From Ectocarpus siliculosus (taxonomy: Eukaryota > Sar > Phaeophyceae > Ectocarpales > Ectocarpaceae), in NCBI GenBank assembly GCA_000310025.1, contig FN648680.1, forward strand, positions 16,913-42,071: a stretch of DNA of 25,159 nt, given 5' to 3'. The translations under genes and the position numbers were made by a program. Shown one piece after another: positions 20,900 through 25,159 of this stretch (position 1 is its first letter; the number at the start of each line of letters is the position of its first letter). Under the pieces are notes generated by a model. The model made no database searches. It saw only the letters and a list, made by a program, of their open reading frames with translations, and was not told the DNA's origin.

Positions 20900-23800
20900 A
20901 TGGAGAACGCCGTAGACTTCTTGACGCAGAACTGGGAGTATGGGGCGGAGGTGTGCCTTGCCGCGTTCGCTCTTTTCCACTCTGCAAGGGTGAGTGCACT
21001 TGTCGAAACCTGACAGACCCGTACCCACCGCCGCATGATGCTCCTTCCGTCGAGGCTGATGCTGCGCGGGTTGGTTAGCTCACTAGCGCCACCAACAGCA
21101 CACAGACACAAGAAAACCTCGGTGAAGACGGTTGCGGGGGCGTGGGTGCAACCAGTACAAGCCCCTGATCGGTCGCGTTTGTAGGCGAAAGAGGCAAAGA
21201 GACCGCGAAGCAAACGCGCAGCAGCAGCGACCTACGTATGTAAGTATGTACCCCCCTTCGAGAGAGGGACGCATCATGCGAGCGCCAACACCCCCCCTCT
21301 CGGACACACGCCGTCGTCCGTGGTTGTGGTTGTGGGGTGAACCCTAGTGGATTTGCGACCCTTCTGCGACAGTTGTGTGTGTTTTCGCTTGAAAGGAGAT
21401 CAAACAAGCATGCGACGCCCTCAGGTTGGCTTGCGCGGGAAGCGGTGCTTTGACATTCAAGCAGAAAGCGAAGATTCTGGTACGTGGCCCTACGTGTCAC
21501 AGACTGGAAGCTACAGCTGTATGATACAGCTCCCGTTGAACGACACAGCAGCGCTACGTATCGGCCTTGTTAGCAAAGAGGGCCAGAGAAGAGAGAAAAG
21601 CCGGCTGGTGCCACTCCTCCGGCTTTCGTCAGCCCCCCTGTTCTAGATGTCTTCACTCCTGTGTACAATGCCATGCTTACCTGAGAACTGGCCCGCATTA
21701 TGAAACCCGACCACGTTTACCTTCCATCTCGAACTGGTAATCTTACTGTGTTTTTACGAATTTTTCCTGAAGAAGAAAAGACACACTCGCTTGCTTGTTG
21801 CTTGTATGTACCTGCTGCCGCAACGCGACAGTACCTCTTCTAAGTGTTCACACCAGTGTATTGTAGAACAACAAATTTTAATACCCCACCTCTACCTCCC
21901 CCCCCCCCCGCCGCCGCCCCCAACACTCCGGGGTCTCAAAAGGTGAGGAAGATCGAAAAGGACAGCGGCAAGCAGATGTTCTGGGCGGAGTCTTTGGTCA
22001 TGACCTACATGATGGCCTTTGGAGGCGGCATCCTCGCCCCGTTCCTGCTCGGCAAGCCCCCCGTCATGTTCGTCAACGACCTGATAGTCCCGCTGGTGCG
22101 TACATCTGTTATGCATGCGACTTCCGTTGCCTTGGAGACGACGAAAGGGCAACGTTAACGTTCCCGTTGGTTCGGTTTTCATGTTAGTGGAGGCGGGATG
22201 GATACTCACTGCCGCGTCAAGTAGATAGCGACGCGTGTAAGATGCGCGTGCGCGGCGAGATATGTCGGTCGCGGTCTGTGGAGGGGCAAGATCCCGCGAC
22301 GTTCGTCCTTCGTCAGCGCCTTCCCGTGTATGCATCGGCACACGTTTTTCGTCCTCACCTGCTTGGAGGCGTTTTTCGGAAGAGTTGGATCTTGCTTCCG
22401 TCTATTGTTTTCGCGGCCGTAGGCGCGTCAGGGCGATTATTTGGTTCTCTCTGCCCACTGAAGACACACGATCTTAATTTCTGTTTTCGGATTGTCGACG
22501 AAACGTTAACGTTATGTAGGTACAGCAGTAGTTTCGGCGTCGATTGGTTTGCATCTTGTCCTCCGGTGGTGAACTCGGCTGGAAAAGCGCCCTTTTCGCT
22601 CGTCACGCTCAACGAATCGCGCAAGCTGTGAGAACGAGTCTGCATGCATGCGTGTCTCGCTTTTCTCAATCCAAAACTGGCGGCGCTCTTCTGGCACTTG
22701 GTCGTTTTGTTGTTGTGCGCTTCTTAAATTCTCTTCCATGCCCCGTCCCTTGTTTCTCTCCTCTCTCTTTCGTTGTTCCTTTTTTTTTCCGATTTTTCGC
22801 CGCTCCCGCCCAGGTGGCCGTCTGCTGGTTCGTGTCCAACAGGGCGGAAGGTCCCATATTCGCGTTGATCAACACCCCCATCATGAAGCAGGTCATCCTC
22901 GTGCTCTCGGAGGTCTTCCGCGCGAACTCCATGTGCGGGATCGTCGTCCTGTCCAACTCCATCCTCAAGGTGCGTGAGGAGGGAATCGGATCCGCGGTCT
23001 GCTTCGAGGGATACCCCCCCAAAAAGAAGCGCTTGGCGCGAAGGCGCCGTACAGCAGTAGTAGTGCGAAGAATGTAACGGGGGTGGCCTCGATGAAGTAA
23101 CATAGTTCGGGTTCGCAGGACGTGAACCGCTACGGTGCAAAGGAAGGAGTGCGATGCAGGCGTGCAAGCACCTCCGCACCTCCCACGCCGTGTATCAAAC
23201 CGGCGTGATGGCGGTCCCCAGTACGTCTGACCCCCTGCATCGCAACAGCAACAAAACTGCAAGTTTGTACACCCCTTTGTGTGTCCCTCCCCCGCACGTA
23301 CGTGGATTTCTCCTCTTTTTTTTGTGCCAGCTGGGTGTAGGCTCGGCTTCACGAATGTATCAATCATGTGGAACCCTTTGATCGACTGCTCCCTCCCCCC
23401 CCCACCACTTTTTTTTTCGTGGTGTCAGCCTGGCAAGCACTACCCCATCGCCCTGTGGGGCCCGATACTTCTCGGAACGGTGGGCGGGTGCGGCGGACTC
23501 TTCCTGCCCCTCGACAAGGGCCTCAAGGTAACAAGAGAGTACTCCGTTGACGGAATGGAGAAACCATGACCTTGATGCATGATAACTACCATCGACTTTG
23601 TTGTCGGAATGACCTTGATGTATGGAAAAACCTTCGAAGGTCATTGTTGTTGTGGAATGACCTTGATGGCATGCGTGGAAAAGCTTCCGAAGGTCGTTGT
23701 TGTGGCGGAATGACCTTGACAGCATGGAAAAACCGTTGAATTTCGTTGTTGTTGTTTTTTGTGATTTTTTGTGATTGTTGTAGCAGAAGCAGCAGCAGCA

Positions 23801-25094
23801 GCACGAGCGCGAGGTTGCACGCTCGTTCGCGCCACCGACTTGGAATGGGGACGATTGGCGCGTCCTTGGTGTCTTGCACCGGTCTTACAATAATACCCCG
23901 AGGCAACAGCAGAATCAGCAGCATTTGAGCAAACGTGTTCCGTTCACCTGCGAATAAAGTCAATCCACGGCTATAACGAGCTACATGGATAAATTATCAT
24001 TGCTCAACCTATTACTGCGCACCGCGCGACGGCTCTGCTTCACTGACCTTATGGCCGTGCGGTTTGTTGATGATGAGGCGACATGTTGACCGAAGGTGTC
24101 ACCCCGATTTGATCGCAGGCCGTTCGTCAGTGTTTCCTCTCGTTGTGTGATGTGGTCGTCCATGTGTTGAACGCATAGATGTCCATATGCTACGTCGATC
24201 GCGTTTCAGTTTTTTCTTACTGCTGTCGCATACACTCGTGCTCCCCCCCGCCCGCCCGCCCGCCCACTTCTTTTTTTGTAGGGGTTGAAGAACGGCGCTC
24301 CATGGCCGCTTCAGTCCGCCTTCTACGGCTCCATGTTCTTCAACCTCTTCGTCTACGACCCCAACGTCGGACCGTGAGTACCGTCCAACACTTCCTCACT
24401 TGCCAGTCTTCCGCCCGCAAAAAATATACAAGTAGAATGTTGCGCGTTTTGGTGTTTTCTCGATCGCACCCGCAAGGTTTTCGCCGAAGAGGTGTAAGTT
24501 GAAAGGATGCCCTGCCACCAGTTTTGGTTTTTGTTGTTGTGTTGGCGGCATGCACTGCTGTGACGCTGTGGCAGCAGTAATGTCTCACCTGTGTCTTCAA
24601 TTTTCGTTTTTTGGTTGTGCTCCCCAGAAGACGTGCCTCCCTTGACGTTTGCCGTGGGGGTCCCGAGATACCAATCCCCCACCTTGCTGCCAATACAGCC
24701 ATCTTTCTTTCCCCTCTCCCAGTTTCCCCCCGCGCCATTCGCCACCCTCCCCTTCGTTGTTGGCCTCCTTAACCCGCACAAGCGCACCACACACCACACA
24801 CACGAAGTCCACTCACGAAAACTACTTCGGCTGTATCTACGTGAAATTGTACATGAACACTACACACGCAGGTACCTGCGCGACGCCGCCGCCCTCTTCC
24901 TGGACGGAGACCTGGTCGTGCAGGGCAGGGCGATCGTCGCGGGGTTCCTGTGCGTGGTCGCGCTCGCTCAGACCCTCATCAGCCCGGCCTTCAACCCCTT
25001 CACCCCCGTGCACAACGTGGTGTACACAGTGACCGGGGTGCCCAACCCGGAGGCGGTCGCGGTCGCCACCGGCGAAAAGCCCAAGGCGGACTAA
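20900..25094 (+). CDS. TRIC-type trimeric intracellular cation channel (6 exons, complete)
   Basis: Exons 20900-20989, 21943-22095, 22814-22969, 23429-23527, 24282-24373, 24872-25094; all introns GT-AG, phases consistent, 270 residues, a normal length for the family. Family landmarks appear in order: AFGGGILAPFLLGKPP in exon 2 (animal TRICs have LLGEPP), VCWFVSN, SEVFRANSMCGIVVLSN (113-129) matching the KEVxR segment, ALWGPILLGTVGGCGG in exon 4, and WPLQSAFYGSMFFNLF in exon 5. About seven hydrophobic segments can be counted, ending with a Lys/Glu-containing tail. TRIC channels sit in the ER/SR membrane as trimers and carry K+ to balance charge during Ca2+ release. The start ATG has an acceptable context (AACATGG) and directly precedes the first hydrophobic segment. 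No other gene of a Ca2+-release system is nearby. Confidence 0.92.
22151..22513. repeat. Two copies of a 12-bp palindrome in TRIC intron 2
   Basis: AACGTTAACGTT, its own reverse complement, occurs at 22151-22162 and again at 22502-22513 in the same intron (22096-22813). The intervening 339 bases have no recognised terminal repeats or coding potential. Confidence 0.7.
23552..23754. repeat. Diverged ~50-bp minisatellite in TRIC intron 4
   Basis: Four units begin at 23552, 23606, 23654 and 23707 (spacings 54, 48 and 53). The common pattern is GGAATGACCTTGATG, then CATGGAAAAAC, then TTCGAAGGTC and GTTGTTGT. The first unit is the most diverged. AAGGTCATT at the end of one unit (23637-23645) and AATGACCTT at the start of the next (23656-23664) are exact reverse complements, so unit junctions can fold as hairpins. 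Confidence 0.85.
24247..24265. repeat. CCCG tetramer run in the acceptor region of TRIC intron 4
   Basis: Repeated CCCG units immediately precede the pyrimidine tract and the AG acceptor at 24280-24281. The run probably contributes to the C-rich polypyrimidine region. Confidence 0.7.
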
Positions 25095-25124
25095 TATAGT
25101 AGGCCATGCCGCGGCGGCGGGAGC

Positions 25125-25157
<33 letters not shown>

Positions 25158-25159
25158 CC
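25125..25159. other. G29C6 homopolymer run at the window edge, probable contig end
   Basis: Twenty-nine G followed by six C end the window 31 bases after the TRIC stop codon. A run this pure next to a sequence end is typical of low-quality read ends or a gap boundary, though a genuine poly-G tract cannot be excluded. Confidence 0.7.

Overview
This is intron-rich eukaryotic nuclear DNA, not bacterial. Every gene found is split by GT-AG introns, mostly 240-1,050 bases long. The coding exons are GC-rich with strong third-position C/G. Simple repeats (CT, GT, CAG, GCC) are scattered through introns and spacers. Gene content, intron size and composition fit a stramenopile, most likely a brown alga of the Ectocarpus type. 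The organism is an inference; the four gene models were read from the sequence by frame, splice phase and family motifs.

Layout, left to right: (1) 1-1339, spacer with no supported gene. (2) 8294 down to 1340, minus strand: a complete 12-exon tubulin-tyrosine-ligase-like protein 12 (TTLL12) homologue, about 775 residues. (3) 8295-8643, a 349-base head-to-head promoter region with two CCAAT motifs and CT tracts. (4) 8644-13999, plus strand: a complete 6-exon FAD-dependent GMC oxidoreductase of the choline-dehydrogenase type, about 632 residues. (5) 14000-16194, tail-to-tail spacer. (6) 18431 down to 16195, minus strand: a 3-exon chalcone-isomerase-fold protein, about 359 residues, with an N-terminal membrane anchor and a long alanine-rich linker. 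(7) 18432-20899, divergent spacer holding a G-rich telomere-like minisatellite. (8) 20900-25094, plus strand: a 6-exon TRIC-type intracellular cation channel, about 270 residues. (9) A G29C6 run closes the window and looks like a contig edge.

The four genes do not form a recognisable pathway. They look like an ordinary euchromatic cluster of cytoskeletal, oxidoreductase, lipid/flavonoid-fold and ER-channel genes in alternating orientation. All four reading frames remain open and in phase across every intron, so all are probably functional. The points most worth checking are at residue level: a missing metal-site Asn in the TTL domain, a Gln at the second catalytic position of the GMC enzyme, loss of two chalcone-isomerase catalytic residues, and a Ser at the TRIC lipid-binding Lys position. 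Structural DNA curiosities are the telomere-like decamer array, the intronic minisatellites and a splice donor built into a GT microsatellite. I did not see evidence for a new multi-gene system.
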